A stretch of 41,310 nucleotides of DNA from Candidatus Galligastranaerophilus faecipullorum (GCA_018713115.1 DVFS01000080.1:1-41310); one strand, 5' to 3'. Positions 1 to 8,037 are shown, counted from the stretch's first letter. Translations and numbers: made by a program. Notes: generated by a model from the sequence alone, not told the origin.

Positions 1-1176
1 GCAAAGAAAAAAGCACAGGAAATTCAGGAGCGTGCCGCTAAAAATAATTCAAAAGTAAAAGTAAAAGCAAAAGGCAATCAGGTTATAAAAACCTATCCGA
101 ACGGCAAAAAGGTTGTGCAGACAATAAATAAAAACGGCAAAGTTTCCCAAAAAGAGATTTCAACCGGCAAGGGCGAAAATAAAGTAACGACAACAATCGA
201 TTATAAGGCCGGGGAAAAAGTTTCCAAAACCGTAACCTCAGGCAGAGGCGATAACAAAGTTGTCACCGAATTAAAATATGATGACGGCAAGAGGGTGAAA
301 AAAACCGTAACTACAACAAAAGATAATATCCCTACCGTAAAAACAATAGAATATAATCCGCAAACATCAAAGCCTGTTGTGAAATTCATTACAATCGGCG
401 AAGGAGATAATGCTTTCACTTCAAAAACGGAATATAAATATGGCAAAAATGACAACCTGAAATCAAAAGTTGTTGTTAAGTCCGATGGTTCGGCAAAAGA
501 ATATATTTATGATAACTATAAAACACAGGACGGTACTAAAACAAGAACTGTTACATTAATAAGCAAAGGGCCTGACGGGGTTGAAAGACGCTACAGTGAA
601 GAGCAGACAGTAAATAAAAACGGAAAAGTGCTTGAATTTGTAAGAAAAAACGAGCAGGGCGAAGTTGTTTTAAAAGGTACAAACAGCTATAATGAAAACG
701 GCACCCTGAGTGCCAAAACGACTGTAAAATATAATGAAGACGGCAGCAGGGAGCGTACACAATTTTCAAACTACAGGAAAACGGATACTGTTAATCAAAA
801 CAAGTACGATGTTAAAATTACGACAATTTCTCCCGAAGGCACTAAAGACATTTATACCGGCACGGAAACAAAAAGTTTGAACGGCGATGTTAAGCGCAGG
901 GAAACCGAAGAAAATAAAAAAGCAGATGAAACAAAAAATAACAAAACGGATAAAAAGGATGTAAAAGCTGCTGTAGAAAAAGCTAAAAGCAAAATAGAAT
1001 CAGAGCTTTCAGGCAACGGTATCGAGCTGATTTCGGGCAATATTAAAACAAAAGTTTTAGATATAATTAACCAGTTCAAAAACTTTTTCGGCACCGAAGC
1101 TGAAATAGAAAAAATGCAAAACGAAATAATGAAAGATGTTTTTGTCGTAAAAGATAAATTTGAAATAAATTTTTAA
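1..1176 (+). CDS. Repeat-rich protein of unknown function, 5' end outside the window
   Basis: The frame is open from the first base (AKKKAQEIQERAAK...), so the gene starts upstream and the GTG at 115 is probably internal. The visible 391 residues are rich in Lys, Thr, Asn and Gly. They consist of degenerate repeats of roughly 25-35 residues with a pattern like Y-x-x-G-K-x-V-x-x-T-V-T-x-G-x-G-D-N-K-V, for example GKGENKVTTTIDY then GRGDNKVVTELKY. This resembles short beta-hairpin repeats of the YD/MORN kind, but I cannot assign a family. After a Lys/Glu-rich linker (about residues 305-330) comes a helical C-terminus ending near VVKDKFEINF. No membrane segment is visible in this part. A strong terminator follows directly. 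The function is unknown; a structural or surface role is only a guess. Confidence 0.75.
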   Translation, partial: AKKKAQEIQERAAKNNSKVKVKAKGNQVIKTYPNGKKVVQTINKNGKVSQKEISTGKGENKVTTTIDYKAGEKVSKTVTSGRGDNKVVTELKYDDGKRVKKTVTTTKDNIPTVKTIEYNPQTSKPVVKFITIGEGDNAFTSKTEYKYGKNDNLKSKVVVKSDGSAKEYIYDNYKTQDGTKTRTVTLISKGPDGVERRYSEEQTVNKNGKVLEFVRKNEQGEVVLKGTNSYNENGTLSAKTTVKYNEDGSRERTQFSNYRKTDTVNQNKYDVKITTISPEGTKDIYTGTETKSLNGDVKRRETEENKKADETKNNKTDKKDVKAAVEKAKSKIESELSGNGIELISGNIKTKVLDIINQFKNFFGTEAEIEKMQNEIMKDVFVVKDKFEINF

Positions 1177-1182
1177 AGTTCT

Positions 1183-1229
1183 GCTGCGGCTGTTAGTTTT
1201 TACTGATGAGCCGCAGCTTTTCTTTTTTT
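1183..1229 (+). terminator. Rho-independent terminator of the repeat-protein gene, inside the end of the convergent gene
   Basis: GCTGCGGCT (1183-1191) pairs exactly with AGCCGCAGC (1209-1217), and a T-rich tract runs from 1218 to 1229. The 17-base loop contains the stop codon of the minus-strand GIY-YIG gene. The second arm and the T-tract lie inside its last codons. Confidence 0.85.
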
Positions 1230-1441
1230 GAAAGTTTTTTTATGCGAATTTCTTCCTTTAGCGCTTCACTTTTGTTTTCGAATTCTTTTGTGTATACGAT
1301 TTTGAGCGGTTTGTGCGAGCGTGTGTATTTTGCCCCCTTGCCGCTCAGGTGTTCCTGAAAACGTTTTTGAACATCGCGCGCAATGCCGCAATACAGGGTA
1401 TTATCTGTTGTTTGCAAGATGTAGAGATAATATTTCATCAA
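1193..1441 (-). CDS. GIY-YIG domain protein, UPF0213/YhbQ-like
   Basis: This 82-residue protein is a single GIY-YIG nuclease-type domain, the usual size for the UPF0213 group. The first strand reads YYLYIL, the second motif is YCGI (the GIY/YIG counterpart), and the helix DVQKRFQEH carries the conserved Arg. The segment EALKEEIRIKKLSKKEK holds the conserved Glu and the basic tail. The start (MMK) lies 41 bases inside the end of the dus gene, so it is the last gene of the TPR-dus-GIY-YIG operon. Small proteins of this family have been linked to DNA structure or repair, but no substrate can be deduced here. Its last codons form one arm of the convergent gene's terminator. Confidence 0.88.
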   Translation of the reverse strand: MMKYYLYILQTTDNTLYCGIARDVQKRFQEHLSGKGAKYTRSHKPLKIVYTKEFENKSEALKEEIRIKKLSKKEKLRLISKN

Positions 1442-2366
1442 GCACCCTTATAACTTCTTCTTTTTTGTCCAGTCTGACAAGCACCCGGCGGTATTTTGAG
1501 GCGTCCCTTACGGATGAAATGTAGAAATTATAAAATTTACGCATAAATTTAATTCCGTTAATTTCACCCCTGAGTTCAACCTCGCCTTCTATATGTTTTT
1601 TTAAAATCTCTATTTTTTCGCTTAAATCAGGCTCGCAAAGTATCTCGCCCGTCTTAAAACAGTGCTCTGTTCGATATGCAAGGGCCGGATCGCCCATAAG
1701 ACCCCGCCCTATGCTTACCCCTTGTGCGCCGGTAATTTCAAGGCATTTTTTGGCATCCTGCGCGCTTTTTATATCCCCGTTTGCATAATAAGGAATTTTA
1801 AGCTCTCCTTTTAAAAGTCCGATTTTTTCCCAGTCGGCATGACCCGAGTACATTTGAGAGCGTGTACGTCCGTGAATGGTGATAAAATCTGCCCCTGCTT
1901 CCTGAAGCGTGTGTGCAAATTCTACAAAATTCATCTCATCAAGGCTCCAGCCAAGGCGGAATTTTGCGCTCAGAGGGACATCGATTACATCTTTTATTGC
2001 CTTTACAATATCTGAGGCAAGATTCGGGTTTCTCATCATAGCACAGCCGTCAGTGCCTTTTACGACTTTATTTACGGGGCAGCCGAAGTTTATATCAATG
2101 CTTGAAGCCCGGTTGTTTACAATTTTTGCGGCACGTGCCATAATGTGCGGTTTGTGCCCCGACAACTGGAAAGAAAGCGGGTATTCGGATTTATCGTACT
2201 TTAGGATAAGTGCTTTTTGATTGTTCACAAGTGCTTCCGAGGAGAGCATTTCGGTTGTCAAAAGAGTTTCGGAGGAGTACTCCCTCACAAGTTTTCTGTA
2301 TACAATGTCTGAAATGCCTGCAAGCGGCGCCTGTATTATTTTTATGTCTTTTGGTAGCTGCTTCAT
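1401..2366 (-). CDS. dus: tRNA-dihydrouridine synthase, DusB-like
   Basis: This 321-residue enzyme reduces uridine to 5,6-dihydrouridine in tRNA using FMN and NAD(P)H. The sequence shows a TIM-barrel opening APLAGISD (13-20), and the signature INFGCPVNKV with catalytic Cys96. It also shows the FMN-binding IHGRTRSQMYSG (about 164-175), ANGDI (196-200) and the phosphate-binding GRGLMGDP (220-227). The length is typical of the DusB/NifR3 group. Its ATG overlaps the stop of the upstream TPR gene by four bases (ATGA), which indicates translational coupling. Assignment to the DUS family is firm; the exact tRNA position modified cannot be read from sequence. Confidence 0.95.
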   Translation of the reverse strand: MKQLPKDIKIIQAPLAGISDIVYRKLVREYSSETLLTTEMLSSEALVNNQKALILKYDKSEYPLSFQLSGHKPHIMARAAKIVNNRASSIDINFGCPVNKVVKGTDGCAMMRNPNLASDIVKAIKDVIDVPLSAKFRLGWSLDEMNFVEFAHTLQEAGADFITIHGRTRSQMYSGHADWEKIGLLKGELKIPYYANGDIKSAQDAKKCLEITGAQGVSIGRGLMGDPALAYRTEHCFKTGEILCEPDLSEKIEILKKHIEGEVELRGEINGIKFMRKFYNFYISSVRDASKYRRVLVRLDKKEEVIRVLDEILSLHLANNR

Positions 2367-4525
2367 TGTTTGTCGTTTAAAAATTTTCTTAATTCCGCTG
2401 CCCTGTTTTTGGCAAATTGTGTGTACTCGTCCTGAGCGCCTTCCTTAAGTTTAAGTTCTAAAAATTTATCATAATTTGTTATTGCTTCCTGATATTTTTC
2501 AAGGTTGTCAAGTCCGAGCGCATAAGAATAATACCCGAGCGCAAAAGCGGGGTTTGAGGCAATTGATTCCCTGTAGAGCGCATTTGCTTCTTTCTGGTTG
2601 CCTTCCTCTTCAAGAATTAAGCCTTTATAGTAAAGTGCATAGGTGTTTTTAGGCTCCTGCATAAGCACTTTATTTAAAAGCGGCATAGCGTCCGTGAAGT
2701 CTTTTTGCTCGTATTTTGAAATTGCATTTTGCAAATCAAGTGTGCGGGCATTTTCTTTTATTGAAGCGATTGCTTCTTTTGCCGCGGTATTTTGAGGGTT
2801 TATTGTAATAATTTTATTTAAAATCGAAAGCGCTTTTTCACTGTCGTTTGATTCATTGTATGCCATTGCGCAAAAGTACAGCGCATCCTGATTTTGAGGC
2901 TCTTTTTGCAGAACTTTTTCATAGTATGCTATGGCATTTTTATAGTCTTTAAGTTCAAAATAACAGCCCGCTATTGCATATTGCACCTCGGGTGTCTGTT
3001 CATTTATTTTCAGATAGTTTTGCAGCGCGCTTTGATAGTTTTTGGCTTCATAAAGTTTTGAGGCGGTTTCATATAACTGCCCCGCCTGATTTTTAGCCAG
3101 CATATCTTTTTGGGCCAGAAGTTCCGCCCCGTAGGGAATTTGCGCTATACCTTTATTCAAAATATCAAGCGCGCTTGTGTAGTCGTTTTTAAGGGTATAA
3201 ATTTGCGCCATATTTATATATGTTTCCTGCTTTTTCGGGTTCAGCGCCATGGCGCGCGCGTAGTAATTCAGTGCTTCGTCGTATTTTTTCTGCTTGTGCA
3301 TTTCATAAGCGTAAGCATATTGAAGGTCGTAGTTTTTCGGGTTTGAATTTGCCTCAAGCAGCATATAGTTGTATTTATCCTCGGGAGTGAATTTATTTGA
3401 AACAATATCGGCTATGGCATTTTTCGCCTCGTTATTGTTTGGTGAAATTTCAAGCATGGTTTTGTATTGTACAAGAGCATTTTTGTAGTCTTTTTTTGCC
3501 TCATAGGTGTTAGCTTTATATTTTATGACTTCAAGATCATTCGGGTTTTTTGCAAGCAGCTTGTCATATTGCGCCATGGCCTGTGCGGTTGCACCCTGTG
3601 CGGCGTATAAGGAAGCAAGATTCAACAGCGCAGTTCTGTCGTTTGGCGCAAGAGTAAGAGCTTTTTGATACTGCGCCTTTGCGGAAATTAAATCTCCCCT
3701 CATTTGATAGACGGTACCCATATTTATATAAGCCTGGGCGTTATTCGGGTTGTTTATCGTTCTTGAGCGCCAGAGGTTTTCAAGTATATCAAGCAGTTCG
3801 GGATTTTTTTCTCCGTATTTCAGTGCGAGATTGTACTCTTCTGCTGCCGCTTCCTGATTATTTGCCTCATCCAGAATTACCGCGTATTTAAAGTGCAGCT
3901 TTGCATCTTCGGGCTCTGCCTTGAGAGCTTCTCTGTAGCATTCTATTGCCTTAAGACTGTTATTTAATGCCTTAAAAATATCTCCCGCATTTTCGTTTGC
4001 CGATTTTGCATATTGCGAGTTGTTCTTAAGGGTTAAAAAATCATATGCCGCTGCGGGAAGTTCCCCTTGTGCGCGAAGGGTTTTTGCGTTCTGAAATTTT
4101 TGTGAAGGGGTCATATTTGCTTCATGTCTTCTCTGAAGTGAAGCCAGATTGCTCATTGTAGAGCTTGCCATATGCGGGTTTGTGAGGTTTTGTTCATCTC
4201 CCCAGAATTTCATATAAAAAAGCGCGCTTTTAAGGTCTGCGATAGCTTTTTTCGGGTTTTTCTCTTCATTTATGTAATAATCCGCGCGTGCAAGGTAAGC
4301 ACTGCAAAGCGACTGCCTCACGGTATCATCAAAGGGCTGAAATCTGAGTACTTTTTTAAACTCCGTGATAGCTGATGTGTACCTTTTGTTTTTAAGGTGC
4401 GAAACGCCGTTATTGTAATAAAGATTGTATTTTTGTATATCCTCTCTTGAAGGCCGGTCGGCTGCCAGGGAAAAACCGCTTAAAAACAGCATTGCCGCAA
4501 ATATAACAATCAGCCTTTTTTTCAT
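2363..4525 (-). CDS. Secreted or periplasmic tetratricopeptide-repeat protein
   Basis: This 720-residue protein starts with a signal peptide (basic MKKR, hydrophobic core, cleavage probably after SLA near residue 21). The rest is almost entirely TPR units of 34 residues with the usual W/Y-G-Y-A-F-P pattern, such as AQAYINMGTVYQMRGDLISA, YQKALTLAP and YYARAMALNPKKQETYINMA. I estimate about fourteen or more repeats. Such proteins act as scaffolds, and no enzymatic domain is present. A GAAAGG ribosome-binding site precedes the ATG, and the promoter is probably the shared divergent region before bioG. It overlaps dus by four bases. The binding partner is unknown. Confidence 0.9.
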   Translation of the reverse strand: MKKRLIVIFAAMLFLSGFSLAADRPSREDIQKYNLYYNNGVSHLKNKRYTSAITEFKKVLRFQPFDDTVRQSLCSAYLARADYYINEEKNPKKAIADLKSALFYMKFWGDEQNLTNPHMASSTMSNLASLQRRHEANMTPSQKFQNAKTLRAQGELPAAAYDFLTLKNNSQYAKSANENAGDIFKALNNSLKAIECYREALKAEPEDAKLHFKYAVILDEANNQEAAAEEYNLALKYGEKNPELLDILENLWRSRTINNPNNAQAYINMGTVYQMRGDLISAKAQYQKALTLAPNDRTALLNLASLYAAQGATAQAMAQYDKLLAKNPNDLEVIKYKANTYEAKKDYKNALVQYKTMLEISPNNNEAKNAIADIVSNKFTPEDKYNYMLLEANSNPKNYDLQYAYAYEMHKQKKYDEALNYYARAMALNPKKQETYINMAQIYTLKNDYTSALDILNKGIAQIPYGAELLAQKDMLAKNQAGQLYETASKLYEAKNYQSALQNYLKINEQTPEVQYAIAGCYFELKDYKNAIAYYEKVLQKEPQNQDALYFCAMAYNESNDSEKALSILNKIITINPQNTAAKEAIASIKENARTLDLQNAISKYEQKDFTDAMPLLNKVLMQEPKNTYALYYKGLILEEEGNQKEANALYRESIASNPAFALGYYSYALGLDNLEKYQEAITNYDKFLELKLKEGAQDEYTQFAKNRAAELRKFLNDKQ

Positions 4526-4577
4526 AAATTTAACCTTTCGATTGTTTCTTGCCCTGTATTGCTTTTATTTATGTGAA

Positions 4578-4585
4578 ATTATAAT
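4578..4585. promoter_or_regulatory. Palindromic -10 element shared by divergent genes
   Basis: ATTATAAT is a perfect 8-base palindrome, so TATAAT occurs on both strands (plus 4580-4585, minus 4583-4578). It lies between the TPR gene (minus) and bioG (plus). Neither strand has a good -35 match at 16-18 bases. A symmetrical bidirectional promoter is inferred, not shown. Confidence 0.45.
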
Positions 4586-4664
4586 ACAATAAAATTTTTT
4601 TTCATACCCTTAGAGAGTTGTTTTTGGTATGATTTATTTAAAAAAGTTTATCTGTGAGGTAATT

Positions 4665-5327
4665 TTGAAAACGGAATTTATAAGTCATAATAAAAGCTCC
4701 CTGATTGTTTTTTTCTGCGGGTTTTATACGGACGCAAACTGCTTTATCGAGTTTGACAACGGGAAAAACGACCTGCTTTTTGTGTATGACTATTCCGATA
4801 TGGAAAATAATCCGCTTGAGTATTTTGATTTTCTTGATTATACAAAAGTCAGTGTAATAGCATACTCTTACGGTGTCTGGGCGCTTAATTACGTATACAA
4901 TCAAAACCTCCTGCCAAAAATCGAGTCAAGCTGTGCTTTATGCGGAACTTTTTGCCCCATAGATAACGAATACGGCGTAAATGAAAAAATATACGATTTA
5001 ATGGCGCGCTCGCTGAATTCCGATACCATTGAAAAGTTTGAACAAAAAATGGCACTGGGGGCGACATCTCCGCTTAAAATAAAATCCGCAAACAGAAAGA
5101 TAGAAAATCTTTCCGATGAACTTTTAAATATAAAAGTAGTTTCAAAGCGCACCTGGTTTAAGAAAAATTTTGAATTTGACAAAGTGGTGCTTGCCAGAAA
5201 AGACAGGATTTTTCCTTATTCTTCCCAGGCAAACTTCTGGGCGGCGCATAAACACAAGGTGGAACTTGAATGCGGACATTTTCCGTTTTTTGAATTTAAG
5301 GATTTTGATGAAATTCTTGAAAGTTAA
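4665..5327 (+). CDS. bioG: Pimeloyl-ACP methyl ester carboxylesterase, BioG type (DUF452)
   Basis: BioG proteins are alpha/beta hydrolases that free pimeloyl-ACP by cleaving its methyl ester, closing the BioC-dependent branch of biotin synthesis. The protein shows the oxyanion region FFCGFYTD, the nucleophile motif AYSYGVW (Ser68 with this start), an acid in VLARKDRIFPY and a C-terminal His in ECGHFPFFEF. I chose the TTG at 4665 because GAGG lies five bases upstream and the protein then starts KTEFI, as the family usually does (220 residues). An ATG at 4629 would add 12 residues but has no good ribosome-binding site. bioC follows after three bases. No other bio genes are nearby. Confidence 0.85.
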   Translation: MKTEFISHNKSSLIVFFCGFYTDANCFIEFDNGKNDLLFVYDYSDMENNPLEYFDFLDYTKVSVIAYSYGVWALNYVYNQNLLPKIESSCALCGTFCPIDNEYGVNEKIYDLMARSLNSDTIEKFEQKMALGATSPLKIKSANRKIENLSDELLNIKVVSKRTWFKKNFEFDKVVLARKDRIFPYSSQANFWAAHKHKVELECGHFPFFEFKDFDEILES

Positions 5328-5330
5328 GTT

Positions 5331-6053
5331 ATGAGTCAGGATAATAAGGCGCGGGATTTTTCAAAGGCTGCAAAAACATACAGGGAAAATGCAATCGTGC
5401 AAAGGCAAATGGCAAAAAAGCTTGTGTGCCTTGTTTTTGATTTTTGCGGCGAAAATTTTGAAAAAATCCTTGAAATAGGTGCAGGAACAGGCCTTTTAAC
5501 CGAAAATACGGTAAAAACTTTTACTTACGGTAAACTTATTTTAAATGATATTACCAACAATTTTACGGGTTTTTCTGATTGTGAATACATAAAGGGTGAT
5601 GCCTGCCACGCAGAGTTTCCGAATGATTGTAGTCTTATTATCTCAAATGCCTGTTTTCAATGGTTTTTGGACATTGGCGCTTTTTTGGACAAAATTCAAA
5701 AAAATCTTGCAAAAGACGGTGTACTTGCTTTTTCAAGTTTCGGGGAGCAAAATTGCAGACAGTTTAGTGAAATTGTGCATACGGGGCTTAAATATCCGAA
5801 CTATAAAAAGATACTGGAAAAGTGCAATTGGGAAATTCTTGCATACGAAGAGGAGATTCAAACTCTTTATTTCTCCTCTCCGCTAAAGGTTTTAAGGCAT
5901 ATAAAATCAACAGGTGCAATGATTTCCGATAATAAAGCATGGAATAAAGGACGCCTTAAAACCTTTGAGGAGTGCTATGCGCGCAAGTTTTGCGACGGCA
6001 ACGGTTTTGAACTTACTTACAATCCGCTCTATATTGTTGCAAAACCTAGATAA
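5331..6053 (+). CDS. bioC: Malonyl-ACP O-methyltransferase
   Basis: BioC methylates malonyl-ACP with S-adenosylmethionine so the product can be elongated by fatty acid synthesis to pimeloyl-ACP. The 240-residue protein starts with the family signature FSKAAKTYRENAIVQRQMA, followed by the SAM-binding motif EIGAGTG (48-54). The motif SNACFQWF is characteristic of BioC, and LRHIKSTGA in the C-terminal half is also typical of the family. It lies three bases after bioG, and the pair is clearly co-transcribed. Its stop overlaps the 3' end of the convergent sigma-factor gene by eight bases. Confidence 0.92.
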   Translation: MSQDNKARDFSKAAKTYRENAIVQRQMAKKLVCLVFDFCGENFEKILEIGAGTGLLTENTVKTFTYGKLILNDITNNFTGFSDCEYIKGDACHAEFPNDCSLIISNACFQWFLDIGAFLDKIQKNLAKDGVLAFSSFGEQNCRQFSEIVHTGLKYPNYKKILEKCNWEILAYEEEIQTLYFSSPLKVLRHIKSTGAMISDNKAWNKGRLKTFEECYARKFCDGNGFELTYNPLYIVAKPR

Positions 6054-6954
6054 TATAGCCTATAAGCATATCGCGGCTTGATTTTGTAGAGTTTATTTTT
6101 CTAATTGCGCGTTTTTCTATCTGCCTTATGCACTCTTTTGTGACGCCGTAGATATTTCCTATTTCTTCAAGGGTTTTTCTTGTACTTTCATTCAGTCCGA
6201 AGCGCAGCGTTATAACCTCTTTTTCTCTTGTTTTTAAACACTCGAGGGCACATTTTATATCGTGTTTTAATTGTTTATCAAGAACGTATTTTTCAACATT
6301 TTGTTTTTCATCTTCAATTATTTCGCCCAGACTCATTTCCCTTGTGCCGCTTGAATCTTTTTGGGATTCAAAGCCTGTTTCAAGCGAGAGTGCTTTTGTG
6401 TAGGAATTTAAAAACAGGTCGATTTTTTCTTCACTGTAGCCTATGACTCTGGCAATTTCGGAGTTTTTGACACTGCAGCCGTATTTTTGTTCAAGCGAGG
6501 ATTTTACTTTTTTGTATTTAGAGAGCGTTTCCTGAATGTACACAGGGATTTTCATTGAATACGACTGTTCGGAGATTGCCTTAAACATTGCCTGTTTTAT
6601 CCACCATGTGGCATATGTTGAAAATTTATACCCCAGTTTCCAGTTGAATTTATCAACTGCCGCCATAAGCCCCATATTACCCTCCTGAATGAGGTCGCAA
6701 AGACTGAGAGTTGTTGAGTGAATGGATTTTTTTGCAACATTAAAAACAAGTCTTAAATTTGCCTGTATGAGTTCTTTTTTTGCGCTGTCATCACCCTGTG
6801 CGGCAAGTCTTGCCAGCTCTTTTTCTTTTGCGGGGCTTAAAATCGGATATTTTGAAATTTTTTTAACATAATCACCGAGATTTTCGTCAAAATTGGCGAT
6901 TTTTGTGAAGCCGTAGCCGTTTTGTTTTTTTGCGTTGCTAAGCGAATTTTTCAT
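6046..6954 (-). CDS. RpoD-family (group 2-like) alternative sigma factor
   Basis: This 302-residue protein has sigma regions 1.2 to 4 and no long region 1.1. Core-binding and melting motifs are clear: LIQEGNMGLM, then YKFSTYATWWIKQAM with the strand-opening WW pair. Region 4.2 carries KTLEEIGNIYGVTKECIRQI. Primary sigma factors normally read QAITRAIADQ in region 2.4; here it is QAMFKAISEQ, so the residue matching E. coli Thr440 is Phe. In region 4.2 the usual TRERIRQ is TKECIRQ. These changes suggest a stress or stationary-phase sigma rather than the primary one. I chose the ATG at 6954 because AGGAG sits nine bases upstream; an ATG at 6963 directly abuts that site. No anti-sigma gene is adjacent. 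Confidence 0.85.
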   Translation of the reverse strand: MKNSLSNAKKQNGYGFTKIANFDENLGDYVKKISKYPILSPAKEKELARLAAQGDDSAKKELIQANLRLVFNVAKKSIHSTTLSLCDLIQEGNMGLMAAVDKFNWKLGYKFSTYATWWIKQAMFKAISEQSYSMKIPVYIQETLSKYKKVKSSLEQKYGCSVKNSEIARVIGYSEEKIDLFLNSYTKALSLETGFESQKDSSGTREMSLGEIIEDEKQNVEKYVLDKQLKHDIKCALECLKTREKEVITLRFGLNESTRKTLEEIGNIYGVTKECIRQIEKRAIRKINSTKSSRDMLIGYII

Positions 6955-7187
6955 AAAAGACATCTCCTAAAATATTTCTAACCATAATTTTTTCTTGATA
7001 AATTTGACGCGCAATATTTATTGCACGCCGCGCGGCGCCTTTTTGGCGGGAATTTCAGCGAATAAAAATTAAAAGATACAACAAAAGCGATTTTTTGAGT
7101 TTAAAAAGTCAAACCTAAAAACAATGACCGTATGGGAATATATATTAAGTATATCTTTAATATATCACTACATATAAAAAATAACAA
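6955..7187 (-). promoter_or_regulatory. Promoter and structured leader of the sigma-factor gene
   Basis: On the minus strand, TTGTTA (7187-7182) and TATATT (7164-7159) are separated by 17 bases and preceded by TGA, an extended -10. Transcription would start near 7152 and give a leader of about 200 bases. The leader has a GC-rich island: a nine-pair hairpin at 7008-7027, a perfect 12-base palindrome CGCCGCGCGGCG at 7026-7037 and a small CGCC/GGCG hairpin at 7036-7048. These overlap, so only some can form at once. The -10 and start region sits in an inverted repeat, ATATATTAA (7140-7148) and TTAATATAT (7157-7165). Confidence 0.5.
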
Positions 7188-7249
7188 GTCTTTTGTAAAC
7201 AAATATTACAAAATCCTGAAAAAAAAATCGTATTCTTAACATTACTTAA

Positions 7250-7511
7250 TATAATTCTGTCCGCCACTACACTTTAAATGTGCAGCAGCGGGCGTGCTTG
7301 CGGGTAATATATTACAAAATGTAACGAAAATAAAAGAGTGCGCAATTTTTTAGAAGCGAAATACTTTATATATATGTAAGCGATAAACAAGATATAACAA
7401 AACATAAAAGATATACTTTCTAACCAACACACACTAACCTTCACTTCACACACGAGGAATTACTAAAACAGTATTCCGAGGGGCTTTTGATTTTCAAAAG
7501 CCTTTTTCTTT
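7250..7511 (+). ncRNA. Possible small RNA transcript before ribH
   Basis: The 603 bases between the sigma gene and ribH contain no credible protein gene. On the plus strand a perfect TATAAT (7250-7255) lies upstream of paired segments: CCGC (7261-7264) with GCGG, a 12-base palindrome GTAATATATTAC (7304-7315), and a hairpin GGAAT/ATTCC at 7456-7477. It ends in a strong terminator at 7482-7511. A transcript of about 250 bases is therefore possible. No -35 is obvious, and I do not recognise it as 6S, tmRNA, RNase P, SRP RNA or an FMN riboswitch. It could instead be an attenuated leader of ribH. Confidence 0.3.
7482..7511 (+). terminator. Rho-independent terminator upstream of ribH
   Basis: GGCTTTTGA (7482-7490) and TCAAAAGCC (7494-7502) form a nine-pair stem with a TTT loop, followed by a T-rich tract. 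It faces ribH but lies before it, so it ends an upstream plus-strand transcript or attenuates ribH. Confidence 0.8.
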
Positions 7512-7566
7512 ATGTAAAAATATTTTTATGCTATTATCCTTTTGTAGCAAGCAAAGGGATAATATT

Positions 7567-8037
7567 ATGCCAAACAATTTTCAAGGTAATTTATACGCAA
7601 ATGCCGATGACAAATTTTGCATTATCGTTGCAAGGTTTAATGAATTTATAGGCTCAAAACTCCTCTCGGGTGCAATTGACTCTTTTGTGCGCCTCGGCGT
7701 GGATGAAAAAAATATTGATGTGATGTGGGTTCCGGGCGCATTTGAAATACCCCTTATTGCAAAAAAAGCGGCACAAACAAAAAAATATGCCGCAATTGTT
7801 ACTCTGGGTGCCGTTATTAAGGGTTCAACCTCTCATTATGACTACGTTTGCGCCGAACTTTCAAAAGGTATTGCCTCTGTTTCGCTTTCCGAGGGTGTCC
7901 CTGTTATTTTTGGAGTGCTTACTACAGATAATATCGAACAGGCAATCGAGCGTGCGGGCACAAAGGCGGGTAATAAAGGCGCAGACGCTGCCAGATCTGC
8001 TATTGAGACGGCAAACCTTATTGCAAATTTAAAATAA
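7567..8037 (+). CDS. ribH: 6,7-dimethyl-8-ribityllumazine synthase
   Basis: RibH condenses 5-amino-6-ribitylaminouracil with 3,4-dihydroxy-2-butanone 4-phosphate, the penultimate step of riboflavin synthesis. The 156-residue protein has the substrate-binding segment [24 protein letters not shown], and [15 protein letters not shown] with the catalytic His at about position 90. Near the C-terminus is [15 protein letters not shown]. Length and motifs match icosahedral or pentameric family members. I chose the ATG at 7567, preceded by AAGGGA at a normal distance; an ATG at 7528 would add 13 residues with no family support. The gene stands alone, with no other rib genes nearby and no recognisable FMN riboswitch. 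Confidence 0.95.
   Translation: MPNNFQGNLYANADDKFCIIVARFNEFIGSKLLSGAIDSFVRLGVDEKNIDVMWVPGAFEIPLIAKKAAQTKKYAAIVTLGAVIKGSTSHYDYVCAELSKGIASVSLSEGVPVIFGVLTTDNIEQAIERAGTKAGNKGADAARSAIETANLIANLK

Noticed and set aside
7276-7308. Nine-codon frame MCSSGRACG
   Set aside because: No ribosome-binding site precedes it, and such short frames occur by chance.
7260-7511. FMN riboswitch before ribH
   Set aside because: None of the conserved FMN-element segments is present, despite the terminator before the gene.
7528-7566. Earlier ATG for ribH
   Set aside because: The extra 13 residues are not found in the family, and AAGGGA correctly spaces the ATG at 7567.
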